The translations under genes and the position numbers were made by a program. 64,000 bases of DNA from Pseudogemmobacter faecipullorum (lineage in GTDB: Bacteria > Pseudomonadota > Alphaproteobacteria > Rhodobacterales > Rhodobacteraceae). This document shows, in pieces, positions 34,635 to 44,171 of this stretch. The notes beneath the pieces are model-generated. The model saw nothing but the letters and a program-made list of their open reading frames with translations. It did not search any database and was not told the DNA's origin. The stretch's first letter is position 1; each line of letters begins with the position of its first letter. The stretch lies in the NCBI RefSeq assembly GCF_020539525.1, contig NZ_JACDXX010000004.1, positions 230,903 to 294,902 on the forward strand, given 5' to 3'.

Positions 34635-37600
34635 ATGGCACAGTTCTTTATCTCCCGTCCGGTCTTCGCCTGGGTTCTGGCGATCATTGCAATGCTGTTC
34701 GGCGGCTGGTCGCTGGTCAGCCTGCCTATCGAGCAATATCCCGATATCGCGCCGACCCGGATCAGTGTCTCTGCGGAATATCCGGGGGCCTCGGCTGAGG
34801 CGACCGAGAATTCGGTGACCTCGGCCATTGAGGATGCGATGACCGGGCTCGATGGCCTGCTGTTCATGACCTCGATCTCTACCGCAACCGGGCGCGCCCG
34901 GGTCGAGCTGACCTTTGATGACAGTGTTACCCCCGAAAATGCCCAGATTCAGGTGCAGAATAAGGTGGCTCTGGCTGAAGCCGGCCTGCCGGAGATCGTG
35001 CGTCAGCGTGGTACCAGTGTCGAGCGCGCCGGGGAAAGTTCGCTGATGGTGGGGGCTCTGGTCTCGCGCGACAATTCCTATTCCACGCTGCAGCTCGGCG
35101 ATCTGACCACCGAACTGATTGAGGATGCGGTATTGCGCATCGAGGGGGTGGGCGCGATTGACAGCTTCTCCTCGGGCTTTGCGATGCGGGTCTGGCTCGA
35201 TCCGCTCAGAATGGCGGAATTCCAGATCACCCCTGCCGATGTCACTGCGGCCATTGCCGATCAGAATTCCACGGTATCGGTTGGCTCGCTTGGCGCTGAT
35301 CCGGTGGTGCCGGGCCAGCAGCTCAGCGTGGCTTTGTCCTCGCAGACCCAGCTTTCCTCGGTCGATCAGTTCGCGGCGATCCGGCTTCGGGTTGAGGAGG
35401 ATGGCGGCGGTGTGACCCTTGGCGATATTGCCGAAATTGAGATTGGTCAGGTCAGTTATGGCCGCTCGGCGCTGTTTGACGGTGCCAATGCTGCGGGTTT
35501 TTCGGTGACGCTGGCCTCGGGCGCCAATGCGGTTGAGACCGCCCAGCGGGTGCGTGACACGCTGGAACGCCTCAGCACAGCGCTGCCGCCCGGGGTCGAG
35601 GTTGCCTATCCTTTCGACACATCGCCCTTCATCGAGGAATCGATCGGCACTGTTTATAAAACCCTCGCCGAAGCGGTGGCGCTGGTCTTCATCGTGATCC
35701 TGGTTTTCCTGCAAAGCTGGCGCGCCACGGTGATCCCGGTGATCGCTATTCCGGTGGTGCTGCTGGGCACGTTCGGCGTGCTCTCCGGGCTTGGCTATTC
35801 GATCAATACTCTGACGATGTTTGCCATGGTGCTGGCGATTGGCCTGCTGGTCGATGACGCCATTGTGGTGGTCGAGAATGTCGAGCGCGAGATGGAGGAA
35901 GAGCCGGGCCTGGATGCGGTCACCGCGACGCGACGCTCGATGATGCAGATTTCATCGGCTTTGGTCGGCATCGTGCTGGTGCTGTCTTCGGTCTTTCTGC
36001 CCATGGCCTTCATGACCGGCTCGACCGGGGTGATCTACCGGCAGTTTTCGATCACCATCATCTCGGCCATGGTGCTGTCACTGGCAGTGGCGCTGATCCT
36101 GTCGCCGGCCATGTGCGCGGCCTTGCTGAAACCGCGCGCCCATGGCGGCGGCAATGCTTTCGCGCGCGGCTTTAACCGCGGCATGGAAAAGGTCACGCGC
36201 GGCTACGGCCGGATCTCGGGCCTTGCCATGCGGCATCCGCTGATGGTTCTGCTCTTGCTGCTGGGCATCAGCTTTGGCGCCTTCCAGCTGTTCCGGGCCT
36301 TGCCCTCGTCTTTCGTACCCCAGGAGGACCAGGGGGTGATGATGGTCAATCTGCGGCTGGCGGAAGGCTCGACCACGGCCCAGACCCAGGCGGTGGCCGA
36401 AGAGGTCTATGCCTGGCTGGTCGAGGAGCAGGGCGATACGGTCGCCTCGGCGATGACTGCGCTTGGTTTTGCCATGGGCGGCGGCGGGCAGAATACCGCC
36501 ATGCTCTATGTGAAGCTGAAACCCTTTGCTGATCGCCCGGGCCGCAGCGCGCTGATGCTGCAGGCCGAGGCGACGGCGAAATTCCGCGGTCACCGGGCCG
36601 GCAGTATTACCTTCAGCCAGCCACCGGCGATCCAGGGTGTCGGCTCTTCGGCCGGGATCTCATTCTATCTGATCGACCAGGCCGGGAATGGTCAGGCGGC
36701 GCTGGAGGAAACCGCGATGCGCCTTGCCGTGCTTGCTGAGGAGCGTGGTATTGCCGGGGCGTTCCGTGGCCATGAGCCGACCCGCCGTCCGGCGCTGCGT
36801 CTCGATATCGATCAGAGCAAGGCGCGCGCCATGGGGCTGACCGTCTCCGAGGTAAATTCCATGCTGTCGGTGATCTTCTCGGGCCGCGAGGTGAATGATT
36901 TCGAACTGGGGGCCGAACTGCGCCCGGTGATCGTTCAGGGCCGCGCGGAATGGCGGATGCAGCCCGAAGATGTCGAGATCTGGCATGCACGCAACCGCAA
37001 TGGCGAGATGGTGCCTTTCTCGGCCTTTATGACCCAGACCTGGTCGGAAAATTCGCCTTCGCTGAACCGTTATGGCGGCACCCGGGCGATTTCGATCTCG
37101 GCCAACCCCAGAGAATCCATCTCTACCGGCGAAGCGATGACGGCAATTGAAGCTCTGGTCAGCGAATTGCCGGGCAGCTATGGCCTGGCCTGGACCGGGC
37201 TGTCCTATCAGGAGAAACAGGCGGGCAATCAGGCGCCTTTGCTCTTTGCCATGTCGGCGCTGGTGGTCTTCCTCGCCCTGGCCGCGCTTTATGAAAGCTG
37301 GTCGGTGCCGCTTTCGGTGATGCTGGCAGTGCCGGTCGGGATCCTGGGCGCGCTGCTGGCGGCCTGGAGCTTTGGCCAGTCGAATGACGTCTATTTCAAG
37401 GTTGGCCTGCTGACGACCATCGGTCTGGCGGCGCGCAATGCGATTCTGATCGTCGAATTCGCCGAGGCGCGGCGCAAACAGGGCATTGCGCTGATTGAGG
37501 CGACGCAGGCGGCGGCCGAGATGCGCCTGCGGCCGATCCTGATGACCTCCTTTGCCTTCGCGCTGGGGGTTCTGCCGCTGGCGCTCGCCTCCGGCGCCGG

Positions 37601-37757
37601 GGCGCTGGCACAGCATGCCATTGGTATTGGTGTGCTGGGCGGCATGGTGGCCTCGACCGTGATCGCGCTTTTCATGGTGCCCGCGCTTTATGTTCTGGTG
37701 ATGCAGCTGACGGGGAAGGGGGGCGGCAAGCCTGCGGCAAAGGCGGGTTCAGTCTGA
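34635..37757 (+). CDS. RND multidrug efflux permease (AcrB/HAE1 type)
   Basis: 1040 aa, usual for the family. Starts MAQFFISRPVFAWVLAIIAMLFGG, the HAE1 N-terminus. Two repeats of one plus five membrane spans with large periplasmic loops. TM4 contains GLLVDDAIVVVENVER with the two proton-relay Asp residues. PSSFVPQEDQGVMMVNL and the late GLLTTIGLAARNAILIVEFAE are also conserved. Proton-driven export of hydrophobic compounds. Operon with the adaptor and closed by a strong terminator. Confidence 0.96.
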   Translation: MAQFFISRPVFAWVLAIIAMLFGGWSLVSLPIEQYPDIAPTRISVSAEYPGASAEATENSVTSAIEDAMTGLDGLLFMTSISTATGRARVELTFDDSVTPENAQIQVQNKVALAEAGLPEIVRQRGTSVERAGESSLMVGALVSRDNSYSTLQLGDLTTELIEDAVLRIEGVGAIDSFSSGFAMRVWLDPLRMAEFQITPADVTAAIADQNSTVSVGSLGADPVVPGQQLSVALSSQTQLSSVDQFAAIRLRVEEDGGGVTLGDIAEIEIGQVSYGRSALFDGANAAGFSVTLASGANAVETAQRVRDTLERLSTALPPGVEVAYPFDTSPFIEESIGTVYKTLAEAVALVFIVILVFLQSWRATVIPVIAIPVVLLGTFGVLSGLGYSINTLTMFAMVLAIGLLVDDAIVVVENVEREMEEEPGLDAVTATRRSMMQISSALVGIVLVLSSVFLPMAFMTGSTGVIYRQFSITIISAMVLSLAVALILSPAMCAALLKPRAHGGGNAFARGFNRGMEKVTRGYGRISGLAMRHPLMVLLLLLGISFGAFQLFRALPSSFVPQEDQGVMMVNLRLAEGSTTAQTQAVAEEVYAWLVEEQGDTVASAMTALGFAMGGGGQNTAMLYVKLKPFADRPGRSALMLQAEATAKFRGHRAGSITFSQPPAIQGVGSSAGISFYLIDQAGNGQAALEETAMRLAVLAEERGIAGAFRGHEPTRRPALRLDIDQSKARAMGLTVSEVNSMLSVIFSGREVNDFELGAELRPVIVQGRAEWRMQPEDVEIWHARNRNGEMVPFSAFMTQTWSENSPSLNRYGGTRAISISANPRESISTGEAMTAIEALVSELPGSYGLAWTGLSYQEKQAGNQAPLLFAMSALVVFLALAALYESWSVPLSVMLAVPVGILGALLAAWSFGQSNDVYFKVGLLTTIGLAARNAILIVEFAEARRKQGIALIEATQAAAEMRLRPILMTSFAFALGVLPLALASGAGALAQHAIGIGVLGGMVASTVIALFMVPALYVLVMQLTGKGGGKPAAKAGSV

Positions 37758-37785
37758 TCGCGAAGCACTGCGGCCGATTTCGCCC

Positions 37786-37815
37786 AAGGGAGAGGGCAGG
37801 ACCCTCTCCCTTAAC
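37786..37815 (+). terminator. Intrinsic terminator of the RND operon
   Basis: AAGGGAGAGGG pairs perfectly with CCCTCTCCCTT around a 5-nt loop, 29 nt after the permease stop. Confidence 0.8.
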
Positions 37816-37953
37816 GCTTCTGAAAGTGGACATTGTGCTGATCTGGGAAGTGATACTCCTGGCGGGCCGCACTGTGTTCTTTTTGCTGAGTCCCTTTACA
37901 GAAAACGTAAACTATTATCGCCGCATTGGCGGAAACCTTCGGCTTCAGTTTCC

Positions 37954-38372
37954 TCATCGACAAAGCCAGCAGAAAACGGTCGCGGCGAAGGTGATGGCTG
38001 AGGGGAAGAAAGGGGTACCTGCTGTAGCGGGCTGTCACGCTGCGCCGGTTCCTGAGCCTTCCGAACATGATTTCGACGCGCTTTCAGACAGCTGCATCGA
38101 TCATGATCCTCCGCTCGCCGCTGGCTTCAGAGGCGAGGCCTTTTATCATCCGGATGAACGCCCCTCCCCGGCTCCAACGCCTCCACCGGTTAAAGAGCAT
38201 CCCCGGCGGGCGGTATTCACAGGGCGCATCGCACCAGCGAAACCCATAGCGATTGATGAAGATATGCCACTCAGCACCGGGTGACCAGCGACGCTGGAGG
38301 GGCCATGGCTCCGGGGGGGCCGGGCTCAGGCCGGGCCATCTGTGCCTCACTCAGCCGGAACAGAATGCGCAT
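37954..38372 (-). pseudogene. Decayed IS5-family transposase
   Basis: Minus-strand pieces match the small IS5/IS427-type transposase by memory: FRLSEAQMA at the start (another frame), INRYGFRWCDAPCEY and LFNRWRRWSRGG, RRIMIDA, a stop, then EIMFGRLRNRRSVTARYSRYP, and after a frame change FFPSAITFAATVFCWL with the final stop at 37954. The middle of the protein (between MIDA and MFGRL, including much of the catalytic core) is deleted, and at least two frameshifts and a stop are present. No clear terminal inverted repeats were found. The element is inactive. Confidence 0.75.
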
Positions 38373-38525
38373 CACAAGGAGCGCCTGAACCTCACTGAAT
38401 CACGTCAAAGTGGTGCAGCCAGCAGGACCTGGCACTAGCGTAAAGGTTAAAAGTGGGATATAATATACAAATTAAAAGGCTGAATTCAGTCGCACAGCAA
38501 GCATAAGCTGGTGTGTCTTTGAGAG

Positions 38526-39023
38526 ATGGTTACGCCGTTCGGTTTTCGAACTGGTGACATTGGAAGTATCTGTGTTGTGAGCACTATTAAAAAGACTGTT
38601 TATCGTATTTCTGATGTCGGGCTGGCCCTTCTTATCCTGCCTATTGCTCTGCCGGCCTTTGTGGTGCTGTGGCTGGCAATCCGGCTTGGCAGCCCTGGTC
38701 CGGTTATCCTGCGGCTTGCCTGTATTGGCCAGGATGGACGTGTCTTCCAGGGCTACCGTTTCCGCAGCGTCTATGTTGATGCGCGTGCGCGTGTCTTCCG
38801 CGCTGATTGCGCTGGCGAAACGTCTCTCACCGATCTGCGCGTGACCCGGGTGGGTGCATTCATGCTGCGTACCGGCCTCAATCGCCTGCCGCAGCTGCTG
38901 AATATCCTGCGCGGCGATATGTCATTTCGTGACCGGGCTCTGCAGCCGTTGGCCGGAATTGCTACTGCGGCGGCTCTCCAGGCCCAGGATGCTGCCGCCT
39001 GCCTGCATCCGCTGCGCGGCTGA
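38526..39023 (+). pseudogene. Truncated bacterial sugar transferase (undecaprenyl-phosphate glycosyl-1-phosphate type)
   Basis: 165 codons; a GTG at 38577 behind GGAAG is an alternative start. A membrane span (DVGLALLILPIALPAFVVLWLAIRL) followed by GSPGPVILR, YRFRSVYVDA, DLRVTRVGAFMLRTGLNRLPQLLNILRGDMSF matches the first two thirds of the domain. The usual KFR motif is YRFRS and the expected 'VGPRP' after GDMS is replaced by FRDRA. The final ~60 residues of the domain are missing, so activity is doubtful. Upstream DNA is unusually AT-rich, and a decayed IS lies next to it. Confidence 0.6.
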
Positions 39024-39214
39024 GCAGCCCGCCGGCTGATCCGCAGCTGCGTCAGCTAGCGGACAGGGAGCCCGTCGGGTGCCGTGCTTTTTCAGGCTCG
39101 CAGGCAGAGATTGCTGGGCGGGCGTAAGCGTCGCATGACAGCCGGGGCAGCGGGCGGCAGATTGTGCTCAGCGCAAAGGCTGCTCATTCAGGCGATTTTC
39201 TGAAGGAAATACAG

Positions 39215-39290
39215 TGGTGAGCCCGACAGGATTCGAACCTGTGACCCACTGATTAAAAGTCAGTTGCTCTACCAACTGAGCTACGGGCCC
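39215..39290 (-). tRNA. tRNA-Lys (UUU), copy 1
   Basis: Minus-strand cloverleaf with acceptor GGGCCCG/CGGGCTC, anticodon stem ACTGA/TCAGT with loop CTTTTAA (anticodon UUU), T-loop TTCGAAT, encoded CCA. Identical to the copy at 39377. Confidence 0.95.
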
Positions 39291-39376
39291 ACGCTATAGT
39301 CTGGATCAGGACAAGATAATCATCAGCTGCAATTGCCTCTGTGATCAGACTGTCCATCTCTCAGTAAGGAGTACAG

Positions 39377-39452
39377 TGGTGAGCCCGACAGGATTCGAAC
39401 CTGTGACCCACTGATTAAAAGTCAGTTGCTCTACCAACTGAGCTACGGGCCC
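39377..39452 (-). tRNA. tRNA-Lys (UUU), copy 2
   Basis: Identical in sequence to the gene at 39215; the two are 162 bp apart start to start, and the identity extends a few bases into the flanks (ACAG before, ACGCT after). Probably transcribed together. Confidence 0.95.
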
Positions 39453-39825
39453 ACGCTTTCTGTGAGGCAGCGTTTACGGCGCGCGGCGGGGAGGGTCAAC
39501 CCCGCGAAAACACTTTCTGTTTAAATTGCTTCAGAAATCTTTCCGGCCGTGAGTCAATGCAGGATATCAGGGCTTTGCATGGCCGTTCCGGCGATAAAAA
39601 ACCTGCTTCGCCCCAGGTTTCCAGCCCGGGAAATGGCGGAAACGGGCTCTGCCCGGCCCGGGTTTGATTCGTACCGGAAAGCCTGCGCGCGCGCGAATGT
39701 GCTGCTCTGCGACAGCCTGCCTCAGGCTAAAGCTATATCCGTAAGATCAGAATTGACCTGGGTCAAAGTCGGGGCCGGGCCTTTCTGCGAAAGCGGTGCA
39801 AGAGTGCTTCCTGCGGAGACTGAAC
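39453..39825. other. Non-coding leader upstream of ccoG
   Basis: A 373-nt stretch between the tRNA-Lys gene and ccoG. It contains the promoter region of both (the tRNAs are read leftward) and one FNR-like box. Short open frames across it show no recognisable protein and lack ribosome-binding sites. Confidence 0.5.
39753..39766. promoter_or_regulatory. FNR/FnrL-like box upstream of ccoG
   Basis: TTGACCTGGGTCAA matches the FNR dyad with one change per half and is nearly the same as the box at 5874 (TTGACCGAGGTCAA). It lies 60 nt before the ccoG start. Confidence 0.68.
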
Positions 39826-41259
39826 GTGTCACTTCCAGATGCCAGCCAGCCGGGTCTTTACGCGGCGCGTGAGCCTGTCTTCCCCAAAAAGGTCTCGGGC
39901 CCGTTCCGCACCGCCAAATGGTGGATCATGGTCCTGACACTGGGGATCTATTACATCACCCCCTGGATCCGCTGGGATCGCGGCCCGGCTTTGCCCGATC
40001 AGGCGGTGCTGGTGGATATCGCCGGTCGTCGCTTCTTCTTCTTCATGATCGAGATCTGGCCGCATGAATTCTATTTCGTGGCGGGCCTGCTGATCATGGC
40101 GGGGCTGGGGCTGTTTCTGTTCACCTCGGCCATGGGCCGGGTCTGGTGCGGCTATGCCTGCCCGCAGACGGTCTGGACCGATCTTTTCATCCTGGTTGAG
40201 CGCTGGATTGAGGGCGACCGCAACGCGCGCATCCGGCTGCAGCGCAGCAGGTGGACCGGCGAAAAGATCCGCAAACGCGCGCTCAAATGGACGGTCTGGC
40301 TCGGCATTGGCCTCGCAACCGGCGGGGCCTGGATATTCTATTTCACCGATGCTCCGGGCCTGCTGCGCGATCTCTTCGCGCTTGAGGCCCATCCGGTGGC
40401 CTGGGTCACCATGCTGATCCTGACGCTGACCACCTTCGTCTTCGGTGGTTTCATGCGCGAGCAGATCTGTATTTACGCCTGCCCCTGGCCGCGCATTCAG
40501 GCGGCGATGATGGATGAGGAAACCATCACCATCGCCTATCGCGACTGGCGGGGCGAGCCGCGTGGCAAGGCCGGGGCAGAGGGCACCGGCGACTGCATCG
40601 ATTGCAAGGCCTGCGTCAATGTCTGCCCGATGGGGATCGATATTCGTGACGGCCAGCAGCTGGCCTGTATCACCTGCGGCCTGTGTATTGATGCCTGCGA
40701 TGATATTATGGGCAAAATCGGCAAGCCGCGCGGGTTGATCGATTATCTGGCCCTCACCGACGAGACCCGCGAGCGCGAGGGTAAGGCGCCGATCCCGGCC
40801 TGGCGGCATGTGCTGCGGCCGCGCACGCTGCTTTACACGGCGCTTTGGGCCGGGGTTGGTATTGCGCTGGTGGTGGCTTTGTTCCTGCGCTCGGATATTG
40901 ATGTCAGCGTGACCCCGGTGCGCAACCCGACCTATGTGACGCTTTCGGATGGCACGATCCGCAACACCTATGACATCCGTCTGCGCAATATGGAGGGCGA
41001 GCCGCGTCGCTTTACCTTCTCGGTCGGTGAGCCGGGCTATGGCCTGGCGATTGAGGGCGCGGATCTGCCTGAGGTTGAGGTGCCCGCCAATGAGACCGCG
41101 CATATCCGGCTCTATCTTTCGGCGGCGGCGGGCAGTGCTCTGGCCAGGGCCACGCGTTCGGATCTGACGCTGTGGATCGAGGGTGCTGCCACCACAGCAG
41201 GCCCGGCGGGCGGCAGCCGGGTTTCGAAAGACACGGTCTTCAACGGAAAAGGCGGCTGA
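39826..41259 (+). CDS. ccoG: CcoG, membrane ferredoxin-like cbb3 maturation protein (RdxB/FixG)
   Basis: 477 aa from GTG 39826, with GGAG 9 nt upstream. Six or so membrane spans. N-terminal CGYACPQTVWTD and CIYACPW motifs, then two [4Fe-4S] motifs CIDCKACVNVCP and CITCGLCIDAC, and a C-terminal Ig-like periplasmic domain. CcoG is known as a Cu(II) reductase in cbb3 assembly. First gene of ccoGHIS. Confidence 0.96.
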   Translation: MSLPDASQPGLYAAREPVFPKKVSGPFRTAKWWIMVLTLGIYYITPWIRWDRGPALPDQAVLVDIAGRRFFFFMIEIWPHEFYFVAGLLIMAGLGLFLFTSAMGRVWCGYACPQTVWTDLFILVERWIEGDRNARIRLQRSRWTGEKIRKRALKWTVWLGIGLATGGAWIFYFTDAPGLLRDLFALEAHPVAWVTMLILTLTTFVFGGFMREQICIYACPWPRIQAAMMDEETITIAYRDWRGEPRGKAGAEGTGDCIDCKACVNVCPMGIDIRDGQQLACITCGLCIDACDDIMGKIGKPRGLIDYLALTDETREREGKAPIPAWRHVLRPRTLLYTALWAGVGIALVVALFLRSDIDVSVTPVRNPTYVTLSDGTIRNTYDIRLRNMEGEPRRFTFSVGEPGYGLAIEGADLPEVEVPANETAHIRLYLSAAAGSALARATRSDLTLWIEGAATTAGPAGGSRVSKDTVFNGKGG

Positions 41260-41260
41260 A

Positions 41261-41731
41261 ATGACGGAGGCGCAAAAAACACGAGAGCTGAAGGGCATTC
41301 ATGTTCTGGCGATTGTCGGCTCGGCCTTTGCGGTGATCATCGCAGTCAATCTGACCCTGGCCTGGAAAGCGGTTTCGACTTTCCCGGGGCTTGATGTGCA
41401 GAATTCCTATGTTGCCAGTCAGAATTTTGATCAGCGCCGCGCCGCCCAGGAGGCGCTCGGCTGGACGGTGGATCAGCATTATGTTCCGGGCCGCTTCAGC
41501 CTCGCCTTTACCGATTCCGGGGGCGCGCCGGTCATGGTCTCGGCCCTGTCGGTGCTGATCGGCCGCACCACGGTTGCGACCGCCGATCAGCAGCCCGAAT
41601 TCATCTGGAACGGCACGGGTTATGAGGCCGCCCTCAGTCTCGCGCCGGGCGAATGGATGATGAAAATCCAGGCCGAAGCCAGTGACGGCACCCTGTTTGA
41701 GCGCCGCGAAGACTTTATTCTGGAGGAGTGA
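41261..41731 (+). CDS. ccoH: CcoH, cbb3 oxidase assembly factor (FixH)
   Basis: 156 aa. One membrane span (about residues 13-34), then a periplasmic domain with YVASQNFDQRRAAQEALGW, a CcoH/FixH hallmark, and a C-terminal FERREDFIL. Needed for stable cbb3 assembly. It starts one base after the ccoG stop. Confidence 0.93.
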   Translation: MTEAQKTRELKGIHVLAIVGSAFAVIIAVNLTLAWKAVSTFPGLDVQNSYVASQNFDQRRAAQEALGWTVDQHYVPGRFSLAFTDSGGAPVMVSALSVLIGRTTVATADQQPEFIWNGTGYEAALSLAPGEWMMKIQAEASDGTLFERREDFILEE

Positions 41732-41734
41732 GAG

Positions 41735-43927
41735 ATGAGCCTCGCCGGCAGCGTAATGACACCAGCGGTTTCGGCCTGCCCGGCCTGTGTGATCGCTCCG
41801 GCGGCGGCTGATCTGGCCCGGGTGGCGCCAAAGGCGCGGATCATGCTGTCTCTGCCCGCCGCCCATTGCGCTGAATGTATCCGCACCGTCGAAAAGGCGC
41901 TGGAGCGGGTGGAAGGGGTGATCTCGGCGCGGCTCAATCTGACGCTGAAGCGGGTTTCGGTTGAGGCCGGGCCAGAGATCCGGCCCGAGGCGCTGATCGC
42001 AGTGCTGAAGACCGCGGGCTATGAGGCGCATGAGCTGGATCCCGGCCTGCTCTCGGCCACCGAGACCGACCGTCAGGGCCGCGATCTCTTGATGCGGATG
42101 GGCGTGGCCTTTTTCTCGATGATGAATGTGATGCTGCTTTCGGTCGCGGTCTGGTCCGGGGCCGAGGGCGCGACCCGCGATCTGTTTCACTGGGTCTCGG
42201 GGGCGATTGCGCTGCCCACGGTGGCATTTGCCAGCCAGCCGTTTTTTATATCTGCCTGGGCCGCGCTGAAGGCGGGGCGGCTGGGGATGGATTTCCCGAT
42301 CAGCCTCGCCATCCTCCTGGCCTGTGCGATCTCGATCTTTGAGACCCTGCAATCCGGCCCGCATGCCTATTTCGACGCGGCCGTGATGTTGACCTTTTTC
42401 CTGCTGGTGGGGCGCTATCTCGATCACCGCTCGCGTGCTCTGGCGCGTTCGGCAGCGCAGGAGCTGGCGGCGCTGGAAGTGCCGCGGGCAATTGTGCTGG
42501 AACAGGGCGGCGAGCATCTCAGGCCGATTGCCGAGGTTCAGTCCGGTGATCTGGTGCTGGTCCGGCCGGGCGGGCGGATGCCGGTCGACGGGCTGGTGAT
42601 CTCCGGCGCCTCGGAGCTGGACCGCAGTCTGCTGACCGGGGAAACCCTGCCGGTTGCGGTTGCGCCCGGCGCTATGGTCTCGGCGGGAGAGGTCAATCTG
42701 ACCGGGCCGCTGACGCTGCGCGTCACCGCTGCGGGGAAGGATTCAAGCCTGCACCGTATGGCCGATCTGGTCGCCGTGGCCGAGGCGGCGAAGACGCGCT
42801 ACACCTCGCTCGCCGAACGCGCGGCCCATGCCTATAGCTCAATCGTTCATGTGCTGGCAGCGGCCGCCTTTACCGGCTGGCTGATCTGGAGCGGCGGCGA
42901 TCTGCGGCTCTCGGTCAATATCATGGCGGCGGTGCTGATCATCACCTGCCCCTGCGCGCTTGGCCTTGCGGTGCCGGCGGTGCTGACCTCGGCCAGCGGC
43001 AGGCTGTTTCGTAAGGGCCTGCTGATCAAGGACGGTACCGCGCTTGAGCGGCTGGCGACGGTCGATACCGTGGTTTTCGACAAAACCGGCACCCTGACCA
43101 TGGGCCGACCCGAAGCCCTGGATTTCGACAGCCAGCCCCTGCAGGCCCAGGAAATTGCCTTCGCCCTGGCCAGCGGCTCATCGCATCCGCTGGCCATGGC
43201 CCTGGCGCAGCAGGCCCGGGCGCGCGGGCTCAGCCCGGCGCCGCTCAGCCATGTTCGCGAGGTGCCGGGCTATGGCATCGAGGGCATGTGGCAGGGCCAG
43301 CGGCTGCGGCTTGGCCGTGCCGCCTGGTGTGGCGCCGAGCCGGGGGCGCAGACCGCGACCTGGCTGGCGATCGGCGAGGCGGCGCCGTTCTGCTTTACCT
43401 TCGCAGATGCGCTGCGCCCCGGTGCCGAGGCGCTGGTTGCGGCGCTGAAAGCCGATGGCAGGCAGGTTGTGCTTCTGTCTGGTGATACGCCGGTTGCGGT
43501 CGAGGCGCTGGCTGCCAGGCTGCAGATTACCGACTGGGCTGCGGCGGTGCTGCCGGCTGAAAAATCGGCGCGGATCGAGGCGCTGAAAGCGGCAGGCGCG
43601 CAGGTGCTGATGGTGGGTGACGGGCTGAATGACACGGCGGCCCTGGCAGCGGCGCAGGTCTCGATCTCGCCCGCCTCGGCGCTGGATGCGGCGCGCAGCG
43701 CCTCAGATATTGTGCTGCTCGGCCAGGATCTGTCGCCGGTTGCCGATGCTTTGCGGATCTCGCGCCAGTCCTCGCGCCGGATTGTCGAGAACTTCCGCAT
43801 CTCGGCGCTCTATAATATCATTGCCGTGCCGCTGGCGCTGTTCGGACTGGCAACGCCGCTGGCGGCGGCCCTGGCGATGTCTTTGTCTTCAGTGACCGTC
43901 TCGCTGAATGCGCTGCGGCTGAAATAG
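41735..43927 (+). CDS. ccoI: CcoI, copper-exporting P1B-type ATPase (FixI)
   Basis: 730 aa. N-terminal CPAC at residues 15-18 and a heavy-metal-associated domain with HCAEC near residue 46. Eight membrane spans with the CPC metal motif in ITCPCALGLAVPAVL, phosphorylation site DKTGTLTMG, HP motif GSSHPLAMAL, and hinge VGDGLNDTAAL. Delivers copper to the periplasmic side for the CcoN CuB centre. It starts 3 nt after ccoH. Confidence 0.96.
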   Translation: MSLAGSVMTPAVSACPACVIAPAAADLARVAPKARIMLSLPAAHCAECIRTVEKALERVEGVISARLNLTLKRVSVEAGPEIRPEALIAVLKTAGYEAHELDPGLLSATETDRQGRDLLMRMGVAFFSMMNVMLLSVAVWSGAEGATRDLFHWVSGAIALPTVAFASQPFFISAWAALKAGRLGMDFPISLAILLACAISIFETLQSGPHAYFDAAVMLTFFLLVGRYLDHRSRALARSAAQELAALEVPRAIVLEQGGEHLRPIAEVQSGDLVLVRPGGRMPVDGLVISGASELDRSLLTGETLPVAVAPGAMVSAGEVNLTGPLTLRVTAAGKDSSLHRMADLVAVAEAAKTRYTSLAERAAHAYSSIVHVLAAAAFTGWLIWSGGDLRLSVNIMAAVLIITCPCALGLAVPAVLTSASGRLFRKGLLIKDGTALERLATVDTVVFDKTGTLTMGRPEALDFDSQPLQAQEIAFALASGSSHPLAMALAQQARARGLSPAPLSHVREVPGYGIEGMWQGQRLRLGRAAWCGAEPGAQTATWLAIGEAAPFCFTFADALRPGAEALVAALKADGRQVVLLSGDTPVAVEALAARLQITDWAAAVLPAEKSARIEALKAAGAQVLMVGDGLNDTAALAAAQVSISPASALDAARSASDIVLLGQDLSPVADALRISRQSSRRIVENFRISALYNIIAVPLALFGLATPLAAALAMSLSSVTVSLNALRLK

Positions 43928-43940
43928 GGGAGGGGGTGCG

Positions 43941-44102
43941 ATGGCGATCCTTGGCATATTGATACCGGTGTCGCTTTTCATGGGCGGGATTGGGCTTGTG
44001 GCATTCCTCTGGACCATGAAATCGCGGCAATATGAGGATCCGGAGGGCGATGCCAGCCGTATCCTGACCCGCGAATGGGATGACCGGCCGCGTCAGGACT
44101 GA
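43941..44102 (+). CDS. ccoS: CcoS, small cbb3 oxidase maturation protein (FixS)
   Basis: 53 aa, ATG at 43941 with GGGGAGGGGG before it. One membrane span (ILIPVSLFMGGIGLVAFLWTM), then KSRQYEDPEGDASRILTREWD. The Q-[FY]-[ED]-D-P-x-G-x-x-x-R-I motif defines CcoS. Required for cofactor insertion into cbb3 oxidase. Last gene of ccoGHIS. Confidence 0.93.
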   Translation: MAILGILIPVSLFMGGIGLVAFLWTMKSRQYEDPEGDASRILTREWDDRPRQD

Positions 44103-44121
44103 GAGCCTGTGACACAAAGAA

Positions 44122-44163
44122 AAACGGCCTGCAGAGCTGATCTGCAGGCCGTTTGTTTGTTTC
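44122..44163. terminator. Bidirectional terminator after ccoS
   Basis: AAACGGCCTGCAGA pairs with TCTGCAGGCCGTTT (14-bp stem, 5-nt loop), T-rich on the plus strand and A-rich before the stem, so it can end both ccoGHIS and the convergent carboxypeptidase gene. Confidence 0.9.
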
Positions 44164-44171
44164 TCAAGGGA

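Noticed and set aside
37826..38284. Plus-strand 152-codon open frame
   Set aside because: It runs antisense to the decayed IS5 transposase, whose protein pieces are clearly recognisable on the other strand.
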